NCBI GenBank assembly: GCA_963924555.1
Contig: OZ004587.1
Coordinates: forward strand, 5,782,075 to 5,846,074
Length of the DNA stretch: 64,000 nucleotides
Direction of reading: 5' to 3'
Origin: Crambe crambe
Lineage: Eukaryota > Porifera > Demospongiae > Poecilosclerida > Crambeidae
Shown piece by piece: positions 44,437 to 55,144 of this stretch. The translations under genes were made by a program, and so were the position numbers. A model generated the notes under the pieces. That model saw only the letters and a program-made list of their open reading frames with translations, had not been told where the DNA came from and did no database searches. Numbering within the stretch: the first letter of the stretch is position 1; every line of letters begins with the position of its first letter.

Positions 44437-44563
44437 TAAATCGGGAAATTTTTGCGTACAATATCTTCGCGTTTTATTTTTTCGATGTGTTTATTATTCG
44501 TTTTTTGAATCACCCACGAATTATTTTCAACAATGAAAATTTCGCTACTATATCCAGGGCGGC
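44437..44563. repeat. TACCGTA MITE, copy 1 (worn right end)
   Basis: Begins TACCGTAAATCGGGAAATTT. Shares CCACGAATTATTTT and a TTTTCGATG box with the copy at 44869-44989. Its right end (CTACTATA) has decayed. It interrupts the region between the PB1-like and HIRAN segments. Confidence 0.6.
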
Positions 44564-44868
44564 AAGTGCTAGCGTAGTTCCAGATCACTTACTGTGTTCG
44601 TGGCTACCATGTGTACCGTAACATGTGGGATGCCAGTCTAGGTGAAATGCTAGAGTGTGAGGGAGCCAATGAATGGAAAGGACAGGTACGTACACGGTGG
44701 CAGTGAAGAAATCAGGTACGATTGTAGGACATGTGGTCGAAAGAAAATCTCAAACTAACTAACTCTGCCTCCACTTCACAATTCGCTCGAGCAATAGCCG
44801 GAAGACCATCTTTCTGCTGAAGAGAGACTGCAAGCTAGCTAGCTAGCTAATAATACGCAATGTGCTTC

Positions 44869-44989
44869 CTACCGTATATTTTCAATGTTTTAATAATCCG
44901 TTGTAGAAAATATTTCACGTGTTTAATTTTCGATGTTTGAGCCAACCACGAATTATTTTTAACAGCGAAAAATTCCCGATTTACGGTAG
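44869..44989. repeat. TACCGTA MITE, copy 2
   Basis: 121 bp from TACCGTA to TACGGTA, with partially palindromic interior (GGGAATTTTTCGCTG complement at the right). Same family and orientation as the copy at 44437. Confidence 0.65.
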
Positions 44990-45599
44990 CTGAAAAACAT
45001 GGTAAAGTGAAAAACTGAGGAATCAGAAGAGGCAGCACCAACCAAACGTGCAATGGAACTACGTGAGAAGCATGGTGAATAGTACAATTTTAGACAGCTA
45101 CAGCTCTGGGCTCGTATGAAACTCAATGGTCAACATACTAACTTGGAACACTCTCCCTGTATTCCATTATTTAGTGGAGCCAATATTAAGCCTGCTAAGA
45201 GAGAATATTTGAGTGATGCTCTAACTGGTGCGGCTACTGCTGTAGTAGGTATTTTAAAAGATAATATACCCACAGAAGGTACTAGCTATGTCTCCAGGAA
45301 AATGTGCTCAAGTTTCAGGCCAATACTTGGAGCAATTGGAAAAACTTCTAAAATTGCAGGAGTCAAGTGCACTAACTGCTTCCGAGTTTGAGGAACAGAA
45401 AGAAATAACACTTGCCAACCTCAAACAACTATGGTGTAATAATTCAATGTGTAAGTCAACATTCAAACCATTATTTTATTATGCATACTGATTCCATCAT
45501 TGTACTGAGCTTGCTACTATACTCAAACTATTATATGTATCCACTGTGTTCCATCCAATTTTGGCTGTGATCATTGCAAATGATGCTTCTATTATGTAA

Positions 45600-46490
45600 T
45601 TCATTGGCTATTTGAACCAATGAGTCATTTGCTCTTAATAAACTTTTTGACTTTTGAAAAATATTCCTCTATGGGATTCAAATTGGGGGAATAAGGTGGC
45701 AGGTAGCTAGATAAATAGTGCTCCAGTTGATTCTGAGAGATTCAACTTTCGGTACGTGGTGAATACTGGCATTGTCTAGAATAACAACACTATTTCTATT
45801 GATCCCATTGAATGGAAGTAGTTGAGGCAGAAGTTTACATTCTACAAACTCATAAAATAAGTCCCCATCTACACTTTGCTTAGTGATTGAAATGTCTAAG
45901 ATCCCATCAATACCCATGGCACTTATTACTGAATGCCTCTTCCCTCTCACAAGCACTTTCTTGGCTCCTCTTTCAAAGCATACCCATACTTATGTAAAGA
46001 TGACCTCTTGTCAGTACCTGTTTCATCTACGAATATGAGCATTTCTGGTTCGTACACAGTCATTTCAGTCTTAAACTTTGCTCGTAGCTCATCACTTCTC
46101 TGCTGTGCTCTAAATGCTAGTTTCTTGTGTGAGAATTTGTTTTTATGTAAAAGTTTACATATAATTATTGGCAGTGCTTATGTCTGTGCCAGTCAACTGC
46201 TGGAGGTGGTGCTTTAATTCATGCAAATAGATAGCAGGGTTCTCCACTACAGCTGTCAGTATAACAGCTTCATCACGTGGAGTTAGCTTCTTCTGTGGCT
46301 TTTCCCTGTAACCTTGAATACTGCACACTGTCCCTGCATGTTTCTTCAAAGAGATTTACAACTCTGTACACAGTAGATTTGTCAACATTAAGATGCCTAG
46401 CTATTTCAGGGTAGGGCAGTCTTAGGGTACATCCATTCTCCACCTTAAATCACTAGAGTAAGCCTTTGATCTTTCAGATTGCATAGACAT
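45600..46490 (-). pseudogene. Tc1/IS630-type (DDE) transposase, frameshifted
   Basis: Read right to left from ATG 46490-46488. An N-terminal helix-turn-helix with LPYPEIARHLNVDKSTVYRV is followed, after a frame change, by QKKLTPRDEAVILTAVVENP (second DNA-binding part). After another frame change comes LRAKFKTEMTVYEPEMLIF then VDETG (first Asp). LVRGKRHSVISAMGIDG and VVILDNASIHHV (second Asp) follow, then YLPPYSPNLNPIEEYFSKVK (Glu) near 45700-45640. The catalytic triad residues are all still present in the pieces. At least three frame breaks make it non-functional. It lies inside the 43719-46637 TIR unit and converges on the HIRAN-type relic. Confidence 0.7.
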
Positions 46491-46637
46491 CTTGAACTAT
46501 AACACCACTGTCAATATTTGAATCTGGTGCCTTAGTGAGGTCATGAGTTCACTAGTGCATTCCAGGGGTAAGGATTGTGTAAACTGTGGTTTAGGGCTTC
46601 TGGAAGTCCTGGTTACAATGGTGGTGAAACAGACTGT

Positions 46638-47514
46638 AATAATTCTTTGATCTTGATCACATACGTATAGGTTCTATAGTAGATGAAACCCTGACAATGG
46701 ACCTTGAAATAGCATTTCTAATAGCATTGCTTAGTCTTGCTTGCCTATTGGATCCAATTTTCCCAGATGCCTGAAGCTAGTATCATGGACCAGTGGAAAA
46801 AAAAATGTATTGTGGAAATTATAACCTGAAGCCATAAAAAAAAAGTGGTCTGGCCCGCAAGATTATAGCCTGAAGCCACATATTATGTTTATGGGAGATA
46901 GCAATTCTGTGAGGCCATTTCATTGGACATTTTTTGATAAATCAATGGTGAAAACCAACTTCCATTGGTTTGATGAAGGGGACTAGCTAAGTCTGCATGT
47001 AGCTAGAAAATCTTCATATGGAATCGTACAGGGGCATACGTATCTGTCTTTGTCGGTGGAATGGGGAAGTCTGAAATAAATAGGCCTATAGTTATTTTGC
47101 CCCACCCACTTATCTGCATGCCTTTTTCCATTATTTTTATTGTGCAAGTCAACAAACAACAACAACTACAACAACAAGGTCTGGTGATCATGCATACTCC
47201 CTGTATGATTCTTGTTAGCTGGCTCAATATAAAGTCAAGTCTGCTTCTAGCTAGAGTCAGAATAAATGATTAGATAGTCTTGCGGGCCATACCAAGTGGC
47301 TATGGCACGCGAGACTATTATACCACATGGCTTTAATATAACTTACTGGTTCGCAGCAAACTGGAAGGCCTATTATCAATAGATGTCGATAACGATTCGT
47401 CGCATAGCCCTGCAATGAAACTCAACAGGAGTAAAATTGAGCTTGAATCCATTTCTGATAGACTATTCACGGTTATTATACAGTCTAATCGCCACCCGGA
47501 CCCTAGTCTGGCAT
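46638..47514. other. Non-coding stretch with MITE debris
   Basis: 46846-46880 (GTGGTCTGGCCCGCAAGATT) is an end of the GTCT/TA MITE family. A 39-bp mini-copy with ends GTCTTGCGGGCCA and TGGCACGCGAGAC, bounded by TA, lies at 47277-47315. Nothing else was recognised. Confidence 0.4.
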
Positions 47515-47663
47515 ACAGTGGATTTACGTTCCGTTCGAATATTCCGTATGCCGTGCAAAGGAAGCGTATGCTTTGTGCTTACATACATTTATATTTAAAA
47601 ACAAGGCATAAGCTTCCCGTGTACGGCATACGGAATATTCGAACGGAGCGTAAATCCGCTGTA
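47515..47663. repeat. 149-bp foldback
   Basis: ACAGTGGATTTACGTTCCGT... pairs with its complement ending at 47663, including ATATTCCGTATGCCGTGC and GTACGGCATACGGAATAT. The centre, near 47590, is AT-rich. Frames crossing it are palindrome artefacts. Confidence 0.8.
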
Positions 47664-48561
47664 GCACTACCCGGACCCGTAAATCCTATTTTTTGCTCAC
47701 GTGATTCTCCGCGGAATTTTCTGAGCCTGCTCACAAGCCCAGAACATTTCTGACTGACAATCCAACGTTTTCATAACTATAGCTCTAAAAAAATGCAGGC
47801 TACTAGCTAGCTAGAGAAAGCAGGCACCGGAGCTTGCTTTGTGAACAAAATTATCTCAGTCATTAATTTTTTAATTGCAGGGAAGCCATACTATACCATC
47901 TGGGAAAGCTTCTCTTCTTCTTGCAAACAGTCAGGGAGTCTCAGGATTATGTTCTATAGCCTTTTGAACAAAGTGAATGCAATTATCTTTGACAGATTAA
48001 AAAAATTACCACTAGCTAGCTAGCTATATCTAGATGTGAGAGTGCATGAATCTGAAAGACTGATTCTGCTATCAAGATTCTGGCGTGGTTATTGAAATTA
48101 GGAGGGCTAGGAGTGATAGGAATGCAGCTAGATTTTATGGCTATCCCTACTTCACTTTTTTGTTTAGAAGAAATTTTTGCGCTCACTTGTTTCCATTCTG
48201 TAATTAGCTAGCTATAATAATAGAGAAATTCATAACATAAATTTTTTTTTAAATCTTCCTCTTTTATAAGTACATATAGCACTGGATATGGAAGATCAAT
48301 AGCTATCAAACTTTACAGCGACAGCATGTAAATGATATGTGCATGGCATGACATGTAGAATGGCATGACATGTAGAGCCTCCAACCACACTGATTCCTCA
48401 ATATTTTTACTCCAAATATACTGAACATTTTATATAGCATTACTAACTGAAATTCATGGTAGCTTAATGGGAGCATTTTAATCAAAGTTTACAGGTTGGA
48501 GGTGCACACACTGGCATGATGAAGTGAGCAGACTAGCTAGCTACATACAGCCATGTAGGTA
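47664..48561. other. Non-coding stretch
   Basis: Only a fragment related to the foldback ends of 37990 and 41200 (AAATTTTTGCGCTCACTTGT at 48170-48189) and a short direct repeat (GGCATGACATGTAGA twice at 48346-48375) were noted. Confidence 0.4.
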
Positions 48562-49104
48562 GTCTGGCTGCGCCGACCCTTTACTTCCTTACCTCCTTTT
48601 TCTTGGGGGCGGGGGGAGGGAAAGGATCTGGTAACTCTAGCATATACAAGTTGTGTCAACGCTGCCAGGATGGTGGCCCAATCAGATTGCTAGAAATTTG
48701 TGCGCGCGCTCTTCTTAATTACCCGCGTGCTTCCCGGCATGGCTAGTAGTGTAGCGATGGCAAAACAGCTACCTAGTGATCACAGTTCCCCTGTGCATGA
48801 TGAGCGCTTCAAGAAGCATTTAGATTCGACTAAATAAAGCCTGAATAGTTACAGGCTGTAGCAGGGGTAATTATTCTGAGAACAGCCTCAAGATCCAGGC
48901 TCTCTCCCCTTCTCCTCTTCTACAAACTTGTTCTTCAGTCATTTATCAGTCTCCTGTCTCCAAACATACTGAGCCATGACTAGCAGTAAGCCCCACCCAT
49001 CGATTGCAAATACGTGCGCGAAAATATTTATTGTGATGTTATCTGTGATGTAATGACACAACTCTGACCCTTTCCCCCTAGGTAAAGGGTCGGCGCCGCC
49101 AGAC
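48562..49104. mobile_element. 543-bp TA-flanked MITE next to the giant element
   Basis: Ends GTCTGGCTGCGCCGACCC and GGGTCGGCGCCGCCAGAC are complements with one mismatch, continuing into TTTAC/GTAAA, and are bounded by TA (48560-48561 and 49105-49106). A GGGGGCGGGGGGAGGGAAAG tract follows the left end and a CCCTTTCCCCC tract precedes the right. No coding sequence. Confidence 0.8.
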
Positions 49105-49110
49105 TAGGAT

Positions 49111-49393
49111 GCAAGTATTATTCGGATAAAAAATTAGGCTAGGACCCATTTCTAAGGACCTAAATGACGTCATCTTTAATTGATTTAACCCCATACATTC
49201 GGATTAAACGAGCTACTTGCAGTGCTACTTGCAGCTACTCAATAAGCTACTGGACTAAAATCTAGCTAAGTGGCATGGATCCAGGCAAGTGTAATATATC
49301 TAATACATTGAGGAAGGAGTATGAAGTAACCTCAGAGCATCTCACTTACTTCCATCAATGTAAAAGAGTAATATAATATTCAAGAAGAAGAAT
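49111..49393 (+). repeat. Left terminal inverted repeat of the giant element
   Basis: Contains GACGTCATCTTTAATTGATT, ATTCGGATTAAACGAGCTAC and GAGGAAGGAGTATGAAGTAA, each with its complement in the right end (57530-57811). A direct GCTACTTGCAG duplication occurs at about 49210-49232. Confidence 0.8.
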
Positions 49394-49405
49394 GGTAAAA
49401 AAAAA

Positions 49406-52400
49406 TTAAGGATCCATGGCCATTACTGTCCTAAACGATAAGGTGCATTCTGTTCCAATGGTCACCAGTATCCTCTATGCTAGTACAAACTATATATAAT
49501 TTATATCACTATTCCTAGTTGAGGAACATTGTTTTCTAGAAGAGGAGTTGATTAAGGACCCATAGCCGTTACTCTCCAAATAGATAAGGTGCGTTCTGTT
49601 CCAATGGTCACCAGTATCCTCTATGCTAGTACTAACTATATCTGCACTTGATGATGTATATCTCTATTCCTAGTTGAGGAACATTGTTTACTAGAAGAGG
49701 GGCTGATTAAGGACCCATGGCTGTTACTCTTTGAAAAGATAAGGTGCATTCTGTTCCAATGGTCACCAGTATTCTCTATGCTAGTTAAAACTATATCTGC
49801 ATTTGACGATTTATATCTCTATTCCTAGTTGAGGAACATTGTTTTCTAGAAGAGGGGTTGATTAAGGATCCATGGGCCGTTACTCTCCAAAAAGATAAGG
49901 TGTGTTCTGTTCAAATGGTCACCATTATCCTCTATGCTAGTACAAACTATATCTGCACTTGATGATCTATATCTCTATTCCTAGTTGAGGAACATTGTTT
50001 ACTAGAAGAGGGGTTGATTAAGGACCCATGGCTGTTACTATTCGAAAAGATAAGGTGCGTTCTGTTCCAATCGTCACCAGTATTCTCTATGCTAGTTAAA
50101 ACCATATCTGCACTTGACGATTTATATTTCTATTCCTAGTTGAGGAACATTGTTTTCTAGAAGAGGAGTTGATTAAGGACCCATGGCCGTTACTCTCTAA
50201 AAAGATAAGGTGCGTTCTGTTCCAATGGTCAAACTATATCTGCATTTTAATGATCTATGATCTATATCTCTATTCCTAGTTGAGGAACATTGTTTTCTAT
50301 AAGAGGGGTTGATTAAGGACCCATGGCCGTTACTCTCCAAAAAGATAAGGTGTGTTTTGTTCAAATGGTCACCAGTACCGTCTTTGCTAGTACAAACTAT
50401 ATCTGCACTTGGTGATCTATATCTCTATTCCTAGTTGAGGAACATTGTTTTCTAGAAGAGGAGTTGATTAAGGACCCATGGCCGTTACTCTCCAAAAGGA
50501 TAAGGTGTGTTCTGTTCGAATGGTCACCAGTATCCTCCATACCATATCTGCACTTGATGATCTATATCTCTATTCCTAGTTGAGGAACATTGTTTTCTAG
50601 AAGAGGAGTTGATTAAGGACCCATGGCCGTTACTCTCCAAAAGGATAAGGTGTGTTCTGTTCAAATGGTCAGCAGTATCCTCCATACCATATCTGCACTT
50701 GATGATCTATATCTCTATTCCTAGTTGAGGAACATTGTTTTCTAGAAGAGGAGTTGATTAAGGACCCATGGCCGTTACTCTCCAAAAGGATAAGGTGTGT
50801 TCTGTTCAAATGGTCACCAGTATCCTCCATACCATATCTGCACTTGATGATCTATATCTCTATTCCTAGTTGAGGAACATTGTTTTCTAGAAGAGGGGTT
50901 GATTAAGGATCCATGGGCCGTTACTCTCCAAAAAGATAAGGTGTGTTCTGTTCAAATGGTCACCATTATCCTCTATGCTAGTACAAACTATATCTGCACT
51001 TGATGATCTATATCTCTATTCCTAGTTGAGGAACATTGTTTACTAGAAGAGGGGTTGATTAAGGACCCATGGCTGTTACTATTCGAAAAGATAAGGTGCG
51101 TTCTGTTCCAATCGTCACCAGTATTCTCTATGCTAGTTAAAACCATATCTGCACTTGACGATTTATATTTCTATTCCTAGTTGAGGAACATTGTTTTCTA
51201 GAAGAGGAGTTGATTAAGGACCCATGGCCGTTACTCTCTAAAAAGATAAGGTGCGTTCTGTTCCAATGGTCAAACTATATCTGCATTTTAATGATCTATG
51301 ATCTATATCTCTATTCCTAGTTGAGGAACATTGTTTTCTATAAGAGGGGTTGATTAAGGACCCATGGCCGTTACTCTCCAAAAAGATAAGGTGTGTTTTG
51401 TTCAAATGGTCACCAGTACCGTCTTTGCTAGTACAAACTATATCTGCACTTGGTGATCTATATCTCTATTCCTAGTTGAGGAACATTGTTTTCTAGAAGA
51501 GGAGTTGATTAAGGACCCATGGCCGTTACTCTCCAAAAGGATAAGGTGTGTTCTGTTCGAATGGTCACCAGTATCCTCCATACCATATCTGCACTTGATG
51601 ATCTATATCTCTATTCCTGTTTGAGGAACATTGTTTTCTAGAAGAGGAGTTGATTAAGGACCCATGGCCGTTACTCTCCAAAAGGATAAGGTGTGTTCTG
51701 TTCAAATGGTCAGCAGTATCCTCCATACCATATCTGCACTTGATGATCTATATCTCTATTCCTAGTTGAGGAACATTGTTTTCTAGAAGGAGTTGATTAA
51801 GGACCCATGGCCGTTACTCTCCAAAAAGATAAGGTATATTCTGTTTAAATGGTCACCAGTATCCTCTATGCTATATCTGCACTTGATGATCTATATTTCT
51901 ATTCCTAGTTGAGGAACATTGTTTTCTAGAAGAGGAGTTGATTAAGGACCCATGGCCGTTACTCTCCAAAAGGATAAGGTGTGTTCTGTTCAAATGGTCA
52001 CCAGTATCCTCCATACCATATCTGCACTTGATGATCTATATCTCTATTCCTAGTTGAGGAACATTGTTTTCTAGAAGAGGAGTTGATTAAGGACCCATGG
52101 CCGTTACTCTCCAAAAGGATAAGGTGTGTTCTGTTCAAATGGTCAGCAGTATCCTCCATACCATATCTGCACTTGATGATCTATATCTCTATTCCTAGTT
52201 GAGGAACATTGTTTTCTAGAAGAGGAGTCGATTAAGGACCCATGGCCGTTACTCTCCAAAAGGATAAGGTGTGTTCTGTTCAAATGGTCACCAGTATCCT
52301 CCATACCATATCTGCACTTGATGATCTATATCTCTATTCCTAGTTGAGGAACATTGTTTTCTAGAAGGAGTTGATTAAGGATCCATGGCCGTTACTCTCC

Positions 52401-53395
52401 AAAAAGATAAGGTATATTCTGTTTAAATGGTCACCAGTATCCTCTATGCTATATCTGCACTTGATGATCTATATTTCTATTCCTAGTTGAGGAACATTGT
52501 TTTCTAGAAGAGGAGTTGATTAAGGACCCATGGCCGTTACTCTCCAAAAAGATAAGGTGCGTTCTGTTCAAATGGGCACCAGTACCCTCTATGCTAGTAC
52601 GAATTATATCTGCACTTGATGATCTATATCTCTCTTCCTAGTTAAGGAACATCGTTTCTAGAAGAGGGACCCATGGCCGTTACTCTCCAAAAGATAAGGT
52701 GCATTCTGTTCAAATGGTTACCATTATCCTTTAAGCTAGTACAAACTATATCTGCACTTGATGATCTATTTCTCTATTCCTAGTTGAGGAACATTGTTTT
52801 CTAGAAGAGGAGTTGATTAAGGACCCATAGCCGTTACTCTCCAAAAAGATAAGGTGCGTTCTGTTCTAATGGTCACCAGTATCCTCTATGCTAGTACAAA
52901 CTATATCTGCACTTGATGATCTATATCTCTATTCCTAGTTGAGGAACATTGTTTTCTAGAAGAGGAGTTGATTAAGGACCCATAGCCATTACTCTCCAAA
53001 AAAATAAGGTGTGTTCTGTTCCAATGGTCACTATTATCCTCTATGCTAGTACAAACTATATCTGCACTTGACAATTTATATCTCTATTCCTAGTTGAGGA
53101 ACATTGTTTTCTATAAGAGGGGTTGATTAAGGACCCATGGCCGTTACTCTCCAAAAAGATAAGGTGTGTTTTGTTCGAATGGTCACCAGTACCCTCTTTG
53201 CTAGTACAAACTATATCTGCACTTGGTGATCTATATCTCTATTCCTAGTTGAGGAACATTGTTTTCTAGAAGAGGGGTTGATTAAGGACCCATGACCGTT
53301 ATGTTCAGGTATGCTTGGTCACCAGTATCCTCTATGTTAGTACAAATCATCTGCACTTCATGATCTATCTTTCTATATATCTAGTTGAGGAACTC
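49406..53395 (+). repeat. Left satellite array, ~150-bp monomer, about 26 units
   Basis: Monomers of roughly 134-156 bp run head to tail. Each starts ATTAAGGACCCATGGCCGTT, continues with GATAAGGTG(C/T)GTTCTGTT, AATGGTCACCAGTATCCTC, a GCACTTGATGATCTATATCT block and CTAGTTGAGGAACATTGTTT, and ends CTAGAAGAGG(A/G)GTTG. Short variants lack the GCTAGTACAAA part. A higher-order repeat of 1,041 bp (from 49861 and again from 50902) copies seven monomers with their private variants. All frames are closed frequently; it is non-coding. Confidence 0.9.
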
Positions 53396-55144
53396 ATGGC
53401 TGTTTTACTACTGAGCAGTGAGATGAGTGAATTCTTTGCCGCCTGATTGAAAACTTCTGCCACTTCTGTGAAACTGGATGCTGTTCATTTTTTTCTATGA
53501 TTACTTGCTAGCAAGCAAATTCTATATCATGACTTCTTATTAATTCATCATGAAATTTAAGGAGTGATGTACATCAAGTAATGGGGTGGAAACATGTATG
53601 GTATTCTGCTGCCCTGAACTCTGGTTGGTAGCATCCAACGTCCCTGAACTCTGGTTGGTAGCATCCAACGTTCAGCATGAAATGTGCAAGTAATGGGGTG
53701 GAAATGTGTATGGTAGTCTGGTGCCCTGAACTCTGGTTGGTAGCATCATGAAATGTAGCATTCAGCAGGTAATGGGGTGGAAACATGTATGGTAGTCTGG
53801 TGCCCTGAACTCTGGTTGGTAGCATCATGAAATGTAGCATTCAGCAGGTAATGGGGTGGAAACGTGTGGTGCCCTGAACTCTGGTTGGTAGCATCCAACG
53901 TTCAGCATGAAATGTAGCATTCAGCAAGTAATGGGGTGGAAACGTGTATGGTAGTCTGGTGCCCTGGTAGCATCCAACGTTCAGCATGAAATGTAGCATT
54001 CAGCAGGTGATGGGGTGGAAACGTGTATGGTAGTCTGGTGCCCTGGTAGCATCCAACGTTCAGCATGAAATGTAGCATTCAGCAGGTGATGGGGTGGAAA
54101 CGTGTATGGTAGTCTGGTGCCCTGGTAGCATCCAACGTTCAGCATGAAATGTAGCATTCAGCAGGTGATGGGGTGGAAACGTGTATGGTAGTCTGGTGCC
54201 CTGAACTCTGGTTGGTAGCATCCAACGTTCAGCATGAAATGTAGCACTCAGCAGGTGATGGGGTGGAAACGTGTATGGTAGTCTGGTGCCCTGGTAGCAT
54301 CCAACGTTCAGCATGAAATGTAGCATTCAGCAGGTGATGGGGTGGAAACGTGTATGGTAGTCTGGTGCCCTGAACTCTGGTTGGTAGCATCCAACGTTCA
54401 GCATGAAATGTAGCATTCAGCAGGTGATGGGGTGGAAACGTGTATGGTAGTCTGGTGCCCTGAACTCTGGTTGGTAGCATCCAACGTTCAGCATGAAATG
54501 TAGCATTCAGCAGGTGATGGGGTGGAAACGTGTATGGTAGTCTGGTGCCCTGAACTCTGGTTGGTAGCATCCAACGTTCAGCATGAAATGTAGCATTCAG
54601 CAGGTGATGGGGTGGAAACGTGTATGGTAGTCTGGTGCCCTGGTAGCATCCAACGTTCAGCATGAAATGTAGCATTCAGCAGGTAATGGGGTGGAAACGT
54701 GTATGGTAGTCTGGTGCCCTGAACTCTGGTTGGTAGCATCCAACGTTCAGCATGAAATGTAGCATTCAGCAGGTAATGGGGTGGAAACGTGTATGGTAGT
54801 CTGGTGCCCTGAACTCTGGTTGGTAGCATCCAATGTAGTCAGCATTCAAGTGCATGGGTACACCATGTATTCATCAAAGGTATGTAATTAAGAGTACATT
54901 TCTGCTGTTAATTAACATAATCATTTTGTGTGTGTGTGTTTTTTCGTTGTTTTTTTTTTTTTTGGAGTCAGATTTCTCAGTAGCTGGTGGTAGAGAAGTT
55001 CTCTTCAGGGATAATTTCTGAATCAGCAAGTCTTGATCATTGTAGCATTTTATATGATTGTACCTCCTCCTATTATTGCACATACAGGGAAGCTCAACTC
55101 CATCTGAGTGTCCTGGGCATGAGAAAGAGATATAGATCATCAAG
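53396..55144. other. Centre of the giant element outside the minisatellite
   Basis: The spacers 53396-53578 and 54837-55144 are unique and not inverted copies of each other, so the palindrome is interrupted here. The right spacer has a GT microsatellite followed by a T-run (about 54927-54964). No gene was recognised. Confidence 0.5.
53579..54836 (-). repeat. Central 90/78-bp minisatellite, about 15 units
   Basis: Unit: GGTAATGGGGTGGAAACGTG, TATGGTAGTCTGGTGCCCTG, (AACTCTGGTTG), GTAGCATCCAACGTTCAGCA, TGAAATGTAGCATTCAGCA. The bracketed part is absent in the 78-bp variants. Both lengths are multiples of three and the unit has one stop-free frame on the - strand, giving long artificial-looking ORFs of repeated LNATFHAERWMLPTRVQGTR type. 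Low confidence that this is translated. Confidence 0.85.

Larger units (their letters stand above)
43886..45491 (+). pseudogene. Multidomain gene relic: Gln/Pro/Tyr-rich, PB1-like, HIRAN, SHOCT-like
   Basis: First part (to 44002) encodes a low-complexity YQWGYQPQVSYQPQVS segment. A 137-nt intron (44003-44139) joins it in phase 0 to VGPSEAKKYKYLVLFVNL and a ~95-residue globular segment with KIWHNEHSKFKSISHLKQ, FVCGYLDKASKQWI and VTLW (44140-44435), reminiscent of PB1/ubiquitin-like folds. 44602-44736 holds YHVYRNMWDASLGEMLECE and VAVKKSGTIVGHV, the HIRAN domain pattern, with a break between. 45040-45280 has LREKHGE, a stop, then QLQLWARMKLNGQH and a LSDALTGAATAVV block. 45288-45440, in another frame, reads QYLEQLEKLLKLQE and FEEQKEITLANLKQL, a SHOCT-like ending. 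Stops, frameshifts and two MITE insertions show it is dead. The family is multicopy in sponges as I recall; its function is unknown. Confidence 0.5.
43719..46637. mobile_element. 2.9-kb TIR unit enclosing a HIRAN-type gene relic and a Tc1/IS630-type transposase relic
   Basis: Imperfect ~62-65 bp inverted repeats: left from 43719 (CAGTCTGTTTTACCACC ... CTAAACCACAGTTTACACAA), right the complement ending at 46637 (CAGTCTGTTTCACCACC at the outer end). TA follows on the right; the left has CA in that place. Inside are a + strand gene relic (43886-45491) and a - strand transposase relic (46490-45600), converging. Two copies of a 120-bp MITE lie in the first gene. The two genes sharing one pair of ends suggests a two-gene transposon. 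Confidence 0.6.

Noticed and set aside
44437..44989. Single TIR transposon that captured the HIRAN fragment
   Set aside because: The two TACCGTAAATCGGG ends belong to two separate ~120-bp MITE copies lying in the same orientation, and the HIRAN part is in the expected gene order.
54060..54829. Long - strand ORFs in the minisatellite as real proteins
   Set aside because: They arise from repeat units divisible by three; no start context, splice site or known motif supports them. Kept only as a finding to test.
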